The translations under genes were made by a program, and so were the position numbers. The notes under the pieces were generated by a model. That model was given only the letters and a program-made list of their open reading frames with translations, was not told where the DNA came from and did no database searches. From NCBI GenBank assembly GCA_031963405.1, contig JASSUJ010000001.1, forward strand, positions 620,001-684,000: a DNA stretch of 64,000 nt, read 5' to 3'. Shown one piece after another: positions 25,748 through 33,573 of the stretch (position 1 is its first letter; every line of letters begins with the position of its first letter). The DNA is from JASSUD01 sp031963405. Its GTDB lineage: Bacteria; Pseudomonadota; Gammaproteobacteria; Burkholderiales; Burkholderiaceae.

Positions 25748-26521
25748 ATGACTGTTTCAGATTTTTTACCTACGCCATCAAGCCATGCGCGTTTATCTCC
25801 TTCCTCTGCGCACCGCTGGATGCGCTGCCCCGCCAGTCCTTGGCTAGAAGCGCCCTATCCGCCTATGAGCAGCGCCGTCACTAATGAAGGGCAGGATGCA
25901 CATCAACTCGCAGCCCTTTGCTTAACGGCTTGTTGTGATACGAAGACTTTACTTGGTCACACGATGGATAACGGAAATATCGTTAATAAGAAGATGGCAC
26001 GCGCGGTTCAACTCTATGTTGATCGGATACGTCAATCAGCAGCGGGACATACTTTGCTAGTTGAGCATCAAGTGCCTTTGACTCCGTTCACCGGAGAAAA
26101 AGAGGCTGTCGGTACCGCTGACGCGGTGATTTTGAAAATCGAAAATATGCCAGATGGCGCAGAATTAGAGGTGCACGATCTGAAATATGGCCGAGGGGTA
26201 TGTGTTGAGGCGAAGAATAATGCGCAGCTTGCTTTATATGCTTTAGGCGCAAAACATGCCTTTAGCCATCTTGCCGACTTTAAACGTTTTCGTATGGTAA
26301 TTCATCAACCCCGCTTAACTCATCATGTTGAAGCAGTATGGGCTGCGGAAACATTACACGCCTTTGCACAAGAGATTAAACAGTCTGCGCAAACTGTTTA
26401 CGCATTAGAAAAGATGCTTTCCTCTTCTCTATATGAGGCTGCGGTGCCTGGAAAAAGCCAGTGTCGCTTTTGCCGAGCAAGGCGAGATTGCCCAGCTTAT
26501 GCACAATTCTTTGATCTATAG
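25748..26521 (+). CDS. DUF2800 phage protein (PD-(D/E)XK nuclease-like), C-terminally short
   Basis: The 257-residue protein starts with the DUF2800 pattern SPSSAHRWMRCPASPWLEAPYP...SAVTNEGQDAHQLAA and has GTADAVIL...LEVHDLKYGRGVCVEAKNNAQLALYALGA, where the Asp and the Glu/Lys region correspond to the PD-(D/E)XK nuclease-like core. A Cys cluster, QCRFCRARRDCPAY, follows. Family members known to me run on for roughly a hundred residues beyond this cluster; here the protein stops after QFFDL, so it is probably truncated or a short variant. DUF2800 genes belong to phage replication modules. The neighbours are phage relics, which fits a prophage origin. Confidence 0.8.
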   Translation: MTVSDFLPTPSSHARLSPSSAHRWMRCPASPWLEAPYPPMSSAVTNEGQDAHQLAALCLTACCDTKTLLGHTMDNGNIVNKKMARAVQLYVDRIRQSAAGHTLLVEHQVPLTPFTGEKEAVGTADAVILKIENMPDGAELEVHDLKYGRGVCVEAKNNAQLALYALGAKHAFSHLADFKRFRMVIHQPRLTHHVEAVWAAETLHAFAQEIKQSAQTVYALEKMLSSSLYEAAVPGKSQCRFCRARRDCPAYAQFFDL

Positions 26522-27040
26522 TAATTCACAATTTCTGTGCATAACTCCGTTAACAAGTACTTGCAATCTCTCTTAACGCCAGGCAGGACAAAGCCCGTTT
26601 TAGATTGGTTAAATTTCTGGCGAATACTCTTTATGCAATCTTTTAGTGCGCTGAGAAGTCGTATTGTGTCGGACTTAGATTTTTCAAAAAACTTAAGCTG
26701 CCTTTCGTCATCCCTTATCTTTTGTCAGTTTTTTGAGGCGGGGATACACAATCAAACTGTTAGTTCATCAGGTGAATGTGACTTAAGCCAATTTTCTAAT
26801 ATGACAAAGTAAGCTGCGACGAAACCACATCCCAGTCCGACATCTCTTTTCAACCAAAGCATTTATTTGGGCTGCACTGAAGAGACTTATCCCTCTTTAA
26901 ATCTAAGATCTCTCTCGCAGATATTTCTTTCGCCATGCCGGAAAATTCGCTATAGCGCACAAGTTTTCTTCATAGACCACTCTGCTGCTGCCATGAAATA
27001 TATATTAAGGTAACTTATAAAACTGCTGAGGGACTTCGCT
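26522..27040. other. Spacer after the DUF2800 gene
   Basis: No gene is supported. A 91-codon frame on the plus strand (26537-26812) lacks a good ribosome site and family-like motifs. The missing C-terminal part of the DUF2800 gene was not recognisable here in any frame. Confidence 0.4.
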
Positions 27041-27493
27041 ATGCCTATCACCTTGAACGTAGGATCATTTTCTCAATCAGCTACACGGCTCCAAGGCTCG
27101 CTACTGTCTCCGCCTAATTCTCCACGCTCATCTCCTACACGCTTTCGATTAGACACGGCAGACAATCCTCTTAAAAGAAAACGATCTCTAGAGCTCGATG
27201 AGTCATCAAAGCGAAGCAGGGACGGATTATATGAAACATATTTTAATTCTCGACGCTCGTCTTCCGCTTCTTCTTTAATAGGAGAGAGATCACCACAGCC
27301 TAACGAAGCATTAAGCTCGAATGATGACAAAGATATGCAAAATTTAGCAAAACTTTTGGATGATTTCACGGTGACCAAGCAGAAAATAAATTATTTTGCC
27401 GTGCCATCTAGTGAAGTAAGTGATATACAAGCTTTAACAACTAGTTTGGCTAAGGTTACGGTCACGTCAGAAAGAAATTATTTTCTCGCTTAG
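27041..27493 (+). CDS. Orphan Ser/Pro/Arg-rich hypothetical protein
   Basis: I do not recognise this 150-residue protein. GAGGGA lies before the ATG. The first two thirds are low-complexity and polar, with LLSPPNSPRSSPTRFRLD, a possible nuclear-localisation-like cluster PLKRKRSLELDESSKRSR, and SRRSSSASSLIGERSPQ. The last third (DMQNLAKLLDDFTVTKQKINYF...) may be helical. No signal or membrane segment. The SPP-x-S-x-x-R-F/Y-R pattern resembles the N-termini of the two MATE-family transporters at 60-63 kb. A basic, Ser-rich protein in a host-associated bacterium is a plausible effector, but this is inference. Confidence 0.6.
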   Translation: MPITLNVGSFSQSATRLQGSLLSPPNSPRSSPTRFRLDTADNPLKRKRSLELDESSKRSRDGLYETYFNSRRSSSASSLIGERSPQPNEALSSNDDKDMQNLAKLLDDFTVTKQKINYFAVPSSEVSDIQALTTSLAKVTVTSERNYFLA

Positions 27494-27795
27494 AAAAAAC
27501 TCAAATTCTGCATAATAAGGTTGCCTTGCTTTTAATTTGGCGAGGCCATCCCAGCTCATCGGCAGCTCAAACCATTTGCTATTCATTCAGCATTCTAGAT
27601 AGTCAAGCGCCTCAGCCAAATCTTGAAAATTACGAAATTAATTTTAGATACAAAATAAACCAGCATAATCTTCTTTACCGACTCTCTTACTAAATCACTT
27701 ATTTCAAGCTTCCTTAATTCCGGGTCATATACGTAGGAAAGTAATGAGCTACTGTGTTTATATAGCCATTCGGATGAATTTAAAGAGGAAGCGTA

Positions 27796-28266
27796 ATGTA
27801 TTACTCTACTTTGGCAGCTCGTAGCCTGATAAAAATCAGTCGAAGTATCGGCCAAGGATGCCTATTTTTCGGTGTGTTAGCGGGTTTTCATTTAATACAA
27901 ACGCCTACTTTTGCACTCGCCTTAATTTTTATTATGACTCCATTCCTGATTGGGAAAAAGTGCCCCCTTCAACCTGTTTTTAGGTTTCTTAATCAGCGTA
28001 TTTGCAAAAACTATGTATTGAAGATTTATCGCCGTCTTGGCGTGTTTTGGATATTTTGGGGAGCTTGCTATTTGCTCAAAATATTTATTTTTGCTACAGA
28101 TAAAATTGCCATTTATCAGTTTTATACTTTGTCAGATGCCCTGCTCATTTTTTCTTTTCTCACGCTTATCGCTTTAACTTTATTAAAAGTATTCTTGTAT
28201 CTCATGAATAATAAAGTATGCAATGACACTAGCGCTTCTAATAAAGCTCAGAAGAATAGAAACTAG
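27796..28266 (+). CDS. Orphan membrane protein, four predicted membrane segments
   Basis: The 156-residue protein starts at an ATG preceded by AGAGGAAG. Four hydrophobic segments can be seen: CLFFGVLAGFHLIQTPTFALALIFIMTPFLIG (probably two), VFWIFWGACYLLKIFIFA, and ALLIFSFLTLIALTLLKVFLYLM. Short basic loops (KKCPLQPVFRFLNQR, KNYVLKIYRRLG) lie between them and a polar C-terminus ends SASNKAQKNRN. I cannot assign a family. It lies in the accessory stretch between phage relics and parC, followed by a palindromic repeat. Confidence 0.6.
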   Translation: MYYSTLAARSLIKISRSIGQGCLFFGVLAGFHLIQTPTFALALIFIMTPFLIGKKCPLQPVFRFLNQRICKNYVLKIYRRLGVFWIFWGACYLLKIFIFATDKIAIYQFYTLSDALLIFSFLTLIALTLLKVFLYLMNNKVCNDTSASNKAQKNRN

Positions 28267-28283
28267 AAGCGCCCTCTCTTTCT

Positions 28284-28388
28284 AAAAGCGGAAGAATGAA
28301 TAAAATGAGAGCAACATGATGCTTCCTTGTTGTACCAGCGTACTGTCTGCATCCGCCTCCCATACCCGCAATTTATTCAGCATTTAAA
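28284..28388. repeat. Palindromic repeat (GTAC family), copy N
   Basis: AAGAATGAATAAA at the left faces TTTATTCAGCATTT at the right, with TGTACCAGCGTACTGTCTGC at the centre. It lies in the spacer between two orphan membrane-protein genes. Confidence 0.75.
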
Positions 28389-28606
28389 AGATAAAGCTTA
28401 GATCTCTGGCTATAAAAGCACTACCCCATCTACCTATTTACTTCGCTTAAATACTCATCTTTTCGGTTGTTATTTTCATATTTGTTGTGTTTTTCTATAT
28501 TTCTATAACAAAGGGCATATTGCATTTTTATACGAATACATATACCCCTCTTTAGAAAGCGGCCTACTTATCTATTTTAGATAGGCGCATGCATGGAGAA
28601 AAAATC

Positions 28607-29044
28607 ATGAAAGACGTCCTTCCATTTAATTTCTTCGTAAAAAAATCTCCTCCAGAAATAACTAGAAGTAGTGAAAGTGATAGCGGCTCTCTGTCTACAG
28701 GGAACGCCTCAAGTATTCTCGTAGCAAGAAGAAAAGTTTTTTTTAAAAAATATTGCAGCCCCCTCTTAAAGATAGCCTCGCCACTCGCCACAATAGGCTT
28801 CGCAATAGGAACTGGTGCTGCCTATAACAGGTATAAGGCTTCAGAGGCTAACAATCCATCGCCGCCTAGTGACGGTTTAGCTTATTCTCCCAGCGGGGAT
28901 AATTATTTGCTCGCTGCGACGCTGGTAGCCGGAGCGTTTACAGTTGGCTTTCTTGTGATCAACCTATTTTTGCTGGCCCACTTCTTTGCAACAAAGTACA
29001 AAAGCGCTCAACCACCGCCAGCCAAAGACGCGACAGCATGCTAA
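28607..29044 (+). CDS. Orphan protein with two membrane segments
   Basis: The ATG at 28607 follows GGAGAAAAAATC. The 145-residue protein has a polar Ser-rich start (ITRSSESDSGSLSTGNASS), then a hydrophobic segment (KIASPLATIGFAIGTGAAY), a loop with NNPSPPSDGLAYSPSGD, a second segment (LLAATLVAGAFTVGFLVINLFLLAHFF) and a short polar tail. The pattern of Ser-rich N-terminus plus two hydrophobic segments recurs in secreted inclusion-membrane proteins of intracellular bacteria, but I cannot identify a family. It is the last orphan before the conserved ridA-parC block. Confidence 0.55.
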   Translation: MKDVLPFNFFVKKSPPEITRSSESDSGSLSTGNASSILVARRKVFFKKYCSPLLKIASPLATIGFAIGTGAAYNRYKASEANNPSPPSDGLAYSPSGDNYLLAATLVAGAFTVGFLVINLFLLAHFFATKYKSAQPPPAKDATAC

Positions 29045-29419
29045 TGTGCAGATACTTTTAGCATGCCTTCTCTTTTACATGGCACTGCCAATTCCAGTTC
29101 ATTTTTAACTGTATTGCTCCCGCACTCATATATTTAGAAAAGGGCTGAATAAGCTGAGGCAGAAAATGTCGATGTAGACAATACGCCTCAGTGTGTTTTT
29201 GCTGGGTGAAAAATGTGACGCTGCCACCCGGCTTAGACCATGCTTTCTGAATAAAAATAAAATAAGCAGAAGCTTATACAATACCGCCCAGCACTAAATC
29301 TTTTAAAAATTTAAACGCATTAATGCCATGACGCATAAGAAATGCGGAGGCTTTTATACAGATATAACGGCGCTCGTAATTTATGCGTATGTTGCAAACT
29401 ATTTTTTAGGGGAAACGAA
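29045..29419. other. Spacer before the RidA gene
   Basis: No gene is visible. GGGCTGAATAAGCTGAGG at about 29144 resembles one end of the palindromic repeats, without a matching second end, so it may be a half copy. Confidence 0.4.
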
Positions 29420-29890
29420 ATGTCGGTTTACGAAAGATTAAAGCAACTTGATATCACCTTGCCCGACGCTAGCGTGCCTGCAGCAGCTTATTTGATGAGT
29501 CGACAAAGCGGCAACTTGGTTTATCTTTCCGGCCATATTGCAAAGCAAAATGGCAAACCATGGGTAGGCAAGCTTGGTGACACGATGCAAACGGCAGAAG
29601 GCCGCACAGCAGCACGCTCGATTGCGATTGATCTACTTGCCACTTTGCACGCTCATACGGGTGACTTGAATAGCGTGACGCGTATTGTGAAGGTGCTTAG
29701 CTTAGTTAATTGCACGCCTTCTTATACAGAGGCCCATTTAGTTACAAACGGGGCCTCTGAGCTTTTGGTAGAAGCCTTTGGCCAGGAAATTGGCGGACAT
29801 GCACGCTCAGCATTTGGCGTGGCGCAGCTTCCCGTCGGCGCTTGCGTGGAGATTGAGCTGATTGCTGAAGTGGAGGCGGTGCTCGCATAG
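29420..29890 (+). CDS. RidA/YjgF family protein
   Basis: The ATG at 29420 follows AGGGGAAACGAA; the frame is open upstream but that part lacks a ribosome site. The 156-residue protein has the YER(L)KQLDITLPDASVPAAAYLMSRQSGNLVYLSGHIAKQNGKPWVGKLG start of the longer RidA-like subgroup (YjgF/YER057c/UK114) and the C-terminal RSAFGVAQLPVGACVEIELIAEVE with the conserved Arg that holds the substrate carboxylate. RidA proteins hydrolyse reactive enamines/imines from amino-acid metabolism. The subgroup is often of unknown exact substrate. It stands convergent with parC. Confidence 0.92.
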   Translation: MSVYERLKQLDITLPDASVPAAAYLMSRQSGNLVYLSGHIAKQNGKPWVGKLGDTMQTAEGRTAARSIAIDLLATLHAHTGDLNSVTRIVKVLSLVNCTPSYTEAHLVTNGASELLVEAFGQEIGGHARSAFGVAQLPVGACVEIELIAEVEAVLA

Positions 29891-29944
29891 CCGTTGAACT
29901 CATTGCTGCAACGCGAAGCTATCACTTTTATTGCCTTTATGACA

Positions 29945-32248
29945 TTAAGCGGGCTGCAGCGTTGTAGCTTTAAATTTTACGGCTAGCAGGCGGCCGCGGC
30001 GAGCACGCTTAGCTTGATATAGCGCTAAGTTTTTAGCATTCACAACTGTCTCGCCCGGTTTACCGCTACGGCTGGCCCCAGTGATCAGTAAGCCAGCCTC
30101 ACCAAAGGCAACGGCTTGCGTCAACGTTTCTTGTGCTTCAAGCGCCATCAGCGTTACGCCGCGCCCACCATTTGATAGAACCTTCAGCTCATCAATGCCA
30201 AAGATCAATAAGCGGCCATCATTTGCTAAACAAGCAATAGAGCGTGCTTGTTGCTTATCAAATGGCGCGGGTCGAAGCGGTATAGCTGGCGCCTCAAGCG
30301 TGATAAACGCTTTGCCAGCCTTCATGCGGCCCACTAAATCACCCACTTTAACGGCAAAACCGAAACCAGCGCTGGTTGAGAGCAACAGCGACTGCTCTGT
30401 CGCGGCGGCAAAATAATGTACCAGATGCGTTCCCACTTCTAATTCGATCATCGCGGTAACTGGCGTCCCGTCACCCCGCCCGCCAGGTAGTGCTGCGACT
30501 GGGACAGAATAAACACGGCCATTACTACCAAAGGCAATCAAAACGTCCGGCGTGCGGCATTCGAAGGTGCCGTAGCACGCATCTCCTGTTTTAAACGAGA
30601 GTTGCGTGCCATCCAAGCCATGTCCCTTTTGCGTGCGCGCCCAACCTTTTTTCGAAACTATCACCGTCAGCGGTTCATCGATAACGGGGGCGGCGAAGGT
30701 CGCACGCTGCTCCGGCTGAATTAAGGTACGGCGTGCATCGCCATATTGCTTGGCGTCGGCATTAATTTCGCTAATCAGTAAGCGTTTCATCGCCGAGTCA
30801 CTGGCTAATAGCTGCGCCAACCTAGTGTGCTCTTTACGTAATTCAGTCAACTCTTTTTCAAGCTTGATGCCCTCTAACCGAGCTAGCTGGCGCAGTCGAA
30901 TTTCAAGAATATCTTCAGCCTGCCGATCACTCAGATTAAAAGCTTCAATGAGTGCGGCTTTGGGCTCATCTGATTCACGAATGATACGAATGACTTGATC
31001 AATATTTAGAAAGACGATCAGCCGTCCATCAAGAATATGGATGCGGTCTTCCACTTTGCCAAGCTGAAAGCGAGTACGGCGCGTTAATGCGACAAAACGA
31101 GACGCCGTCCATTCACGCAAGATTTCGACGACTGGCTTTTGACGTGGCCGACCATCGGTGCCAAGCATCACCAGATTAATCGCCGTATTCGATTCCATGC
31201 TCGTATGAGCCAGCAATGCGGTGATAAATTCTTGCGGGTCTTTACGGTTTGATTTGGGTTCAAAGACTAAACGTACTGATGCTTCTTTGCCTGACTCATC
31301 ACGTACAGCATCAAGCAAGGCCAGCAGCGTTTGCTTAGTTTGCAGCTGCTCCGGCGTCAGCGCTTTTTTACTCGGTTTAATCTTGGGATTGGTGAGCTCC
31401 TCAATTTCCTCCAACACTTTTTGCGTTGAGGTATTAGGCGGCAATTCAGTCACCACCAATTGCCAATGCCCGCGCGCCAACTCCTCAATTTTCCAGCGTG
31501 CGCGCATTTTCAAGCTGCCCCGTCCGGCCTCATAGGCTGCCAAAATTTCTTCTGCACTCGAAATCAACTGGCCACCGCCAGGAAAATCTGGCCCTGGCAT
31601 GATTTGCAGCAGTTCAGCACAGGAAATTTTCGGCTGCCGAATCATGGCAATCGCAGCCTCAGCCACTTCGCGCAAATTATGCGGTGGAATCTCCGTTGCA
31701 AGACCTACCGCAATACCTGAAGCACCGTTAAGTAGAACAAAAGGTAAACGTGCAGGTAGCTGTTTTGGCTCGCGCATCGAGCCATCATAATTAGGTACAA
31801 AATCAACGGTGTCTTCGTCAATTTCAGCCAGCAACAAACGAGCAATTGGCGTTAAGCGTGCTTCGGTATAACGCATCGCTGCTGCGCCATCACCATCACG
31901 CGAGCCGAAATTACCCTGACCATCAATCAATGGGTAACGTAAGGAAAAATCTTGAGCCAGCCGCACCAATGCATCATAAGCAGATTGATCGCCATGCGGA
32001 TGGTACTTACCCAACACATCGCCCACCACCCGCGCTGATTTCACCGGCTTCGCATCAGCCGCCAAGCCCATTTCGTTCATGGCGTACAAGATGCGACGTT
32101 GTACCGGCTTTTGGCCATCACTCACTTCAGGCAAGGCACGGCCCTTGACCACGCTCACCGCGTAATCAAGGTAAGCACGTTCAGCATATTCACTAAGCGT
32201 TAGAAATTCGCTCGGTGGCGTGGCGGTATCAATCTCGAGTTGTTCCAT
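29945..32248 (-). CDS. parC: DNA topoisomerase IV subunit A
   Basis: The 767-residue protein has the type IIA breakage-reunion domain: LDYAVSVVKGRALPEVSDGQKPVQRRILYAM, GKYHPHGDQSAYDAL, GNFGSRDGDGAAAMRYTEARL with active-site Tyr127, and an EPKSNRKDP region. A C-terminal beta-pinwheel follows (for example RTQKGHGLDGTQLSFK, FGSNGRVYSVPVAALPGGRGDG). It decatenates daughter chromosomes together with ParE. The position of E. coli Ser80 is Gln here; I believe this is normal for Burkholderia-type ParC. Its partner gene parE lies upstream on the same strand, but the two are separated by an orphan gene between repeats. Confidence 0.97.
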   Translation of the reverse strand: MEQLEIDTATPPSEFLTLSEYAERAYLDYAVSVVKGRALPEVSDGQKPVQRRILYAMNEMGLAADAKPVKSARVVGDVLGKYHPHGDQSAYDALVRLAQDFSLRYPLIDGQGNFGSRDGDGAAAMRYTEARLTPIARLLLAEIDEDTVDFVPNYDGSMREPKQLPARLPFVLLNGASGIAVGLATEIPPHNLREVAEAAIAMIRQPKISCAELLQIMPGPDFPGGGQLISSAEEILAAYEAGRGSLKMRARWKIEELARGHWQLVVTELPPNTSTQKVLEEIEELTNPKIKPSKKALTPEQLQTKQTLLALLDAVRDESGKEASVRLVFEPKSNRKDPQEFITALLAHTSMESNTAINLVMLGTDGRPRQKPVVEILREWTASRFVALTRRTRFQLGKVEDRIHILDGRLIVFLNIDQVIRIIRESDEPKAALIEAFNLSDRQAEDILEIRLRQLARLEGIKLEKELTELRKEHTRLAQLLASDSAMKRLLISEINADAKQYGDARRTLIQPEQRATFAAPVIDEPLTVIVSKKGWARTQKGHGLDGTQLSFKTGDACYGTFECRTPDVLIAFGSNGRVYSVPVAALPGGRGDGTPVTAMIELEVGTHLVHYFAAATEQSLLLSTSAGFGFAVKVGDLVGRMKAGKAFITLEAPAIPLRPAPFDKQQARSIACLANDGRLLIFGIDELKVLSNGGRGVTLMALEAQETLTQAVAFGEAGLLITGASRSGKPGETVVNAKNLALYQAKRARRGRLLAVKFKATTLQPA

Positions 32249-32292
32249 TGAGGAGTTAGCCTATCGCATGATTTACAAATTTATTACTGACT

Positions 32293-32396
32293 TTTTTACT
32301 GCTGAATAAATTGTGGGCAAGAAAATGCTAAAACAGATATTACACTTGCACAACAAAAAGACATCATTTTGCTCTCAGTTTATTCAGCATTTCCTT
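32293..32396. repeat. Palindromic repeat (GTAC family), copy J
   Basis: GCTGAATAAA at 32301-32310 faces TTTATTCAGC near 32379-32388, extended by TTTCCTT at the right end. The core is degenerate. It lies between parC and the orphan gene, 17 bases from the orphan's stop codon. Confidence 0.65.
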
Positions 32397-32412
32397 AACT
32401 AAAAATTGGTTT

Positions 32413-33276
32413 TTATTGCCATCTACGCTGGATAGAAGGAAAAATATATTGAGTGGATATAAAGCCTACGGCGTTTGCGATCAATGAATTGGCGATTAGC
32501 AGCCATAGACCCTTTGAATAACTATGGGAATCTTTATAAAAGCTCTCAAAAAAAGAGATTGCTCTATGTAAAGATGCTTTCCTTTGCCCATATGTTTTAC
32601 CTAGTTGAGCTTGATCAGAAGGATTAGACGAGCGAGTTAACTTATCTTTTTTTTCTTTAAAAGCCTTATATATCCCTTTCATCCCTTCTGGAACACTTTC
32701 CGAACAGGTATGGGGAAACTTTTTTTTATACAGCAGTATTATTCCTTCTAGCTTATTTCTAGTCTTGGGATGGCCTATCCACTTGTCATTCACCATATTC
32801 TGCAATACATCGAGTAAAACGTTAGGCAAGGGTATTAATTCTTTTAGCCGATGCTTCATTAAATCAAACTCTAAATGAAACAAGTAATCCGACTTAACAA
32901 TCCAACTTTTTAGCGCTTGCCCCAATTCATCTATTTTTTTCAGCTCCTGCACCAAGTCATCTATTTTCTCTTTCTCCAGAATATTTTGTATTCTTTCTGA
33001 AGCTTTGCCAGAAGAAAAAGTATCCTCTACATTCCTAGAGAAAGCTGCTGGCACAGTAAAGGAACCGACATAATTATCCTCATATACCCAATTCGGTGAA
33101 GAAGGCAAAACCCCATTCAACGAAGCGGGTAAAGAGCTGCCCAAAATATCATTTGCAGAGGAGGAATCATAAGAATTACGCGGACTAGACAGCTCATAAG
33201 CATTGCTAGAGCTAGAGGAATGCAGTGAGAATGAAGATGAAGCTGCGGATGATAATGAATACAAGGACGAGGGCAT
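32413..33276 (-). CDS. Orphan Ser-rich protein inserted between parE and parC
   Basis: I do not recognise this 287-residue protein. GGAG lies before the ATG. Residues 1-45 are mainly Ser (SLYSLSSAASSSFSLHSSSSS), then a polar stretch, then a mostly helical region (SERIQNILEKEKIDDLVQELKKIDELGQALKSWIVK..., DLMKHRLKELIPLPNVLLDVLQNMVNDKWIGHPKTRNKLEGIILLYKKKFP) and a C-terminal hydrophobic segment (LWLLIANSLIANAVGFISTQYIF). The Ser-rich start resembles a type III secretion signal. The gene lies between palindromic repeats J and H and splits a pair of genes that belong together, which suggests it was inserted. Its function cannot be given. Confidence 0.65.
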   Translation of the reverse strand: MPSSLYSLSSAASSSFSLHSSSSSNAYELSSPRNSYDSSSANDILGSSLPASLNGVLPSSPNWVYEDNYVGSFTVPAAFSRNVEDTFSSGKASERIQNILEKEKIDDLVQELKKIDELGQALKSWIVKSDYLFHLEFDLMKHRLKELIPLPNVLLDVLQNMVNDKWIGHPKTRNKLEGIILLYKKKFPHTCSESVPEGMKGIYKAFKEKKDKLTRSSNPSDQAQLGKTYGQRKASLHRAISFFESFYKDSHSYSKGLWLLIANSLIANAVGFISTQYIFPSIQRRWQ

Positions 33277-33365
33277 TTTGTCTCCTTTATTTTTAATTGA
33301 TCTGTTTATTCAACAGATTAGCTGCTTATATAGCGCTATTTTTATAATCTAACTTGAAACGTATT

Positions 33366-33465
33366 AAGGAAACGCTGCAAAACTCCTAGCGCGGCGTCAT
33401 GCTGCTTTGCCGTACTCGTGCTGGCAGCAAAGGTATTCTTTGCTCCAGGGGGGCAGCGTTTCCTT
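33366..33465. repeat. Palindromic repeat (GTAC family), copy H
   Basis: AAGGAAACGCTGC at the left and GCAGCGTTTCCTT at the right are perfect complements. The centre has GCCGTACTCGTGCTGGCAGCAAAGG. This is one of the best-preserved copies, about 100 bp, lying between parE and the inserted orphan gene. Confidence 0.85.
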
Positions 33466-33573
33466 AAGTATTTTTTATAGTGTCTTTTTGATTAAAGCGG
33501 AAAAGCGCTGAAGCAACATCAGCAGCAAACATAAGGCGCCAACAGGCTGCCCTCCTAATTATGCAGCGCTGCC

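Noticed and set aside
26537..26812. 91-codon open frame after the DUF2800 gene
   Set aside because: It has no ribosome site, mixed hydrophobic and Ser composition without a pattern, and no resemblance to the missing DUF2800 tail.
27595..27855. 86-codon open frame on the minus strand
   Set aside because: It overlaps the start of the better supported membrane-protein gene at 27796, and lacks a clear ribosome site.
31945..31995. Gln in ParC at the position of E. coli Ser80, a quinolone-resistance site
   Set aside because: HPHGDQSAYDA is, as far as I know, the normal sequence of Burkholderia-type ParC, so it is not evidence of acquired resistance.
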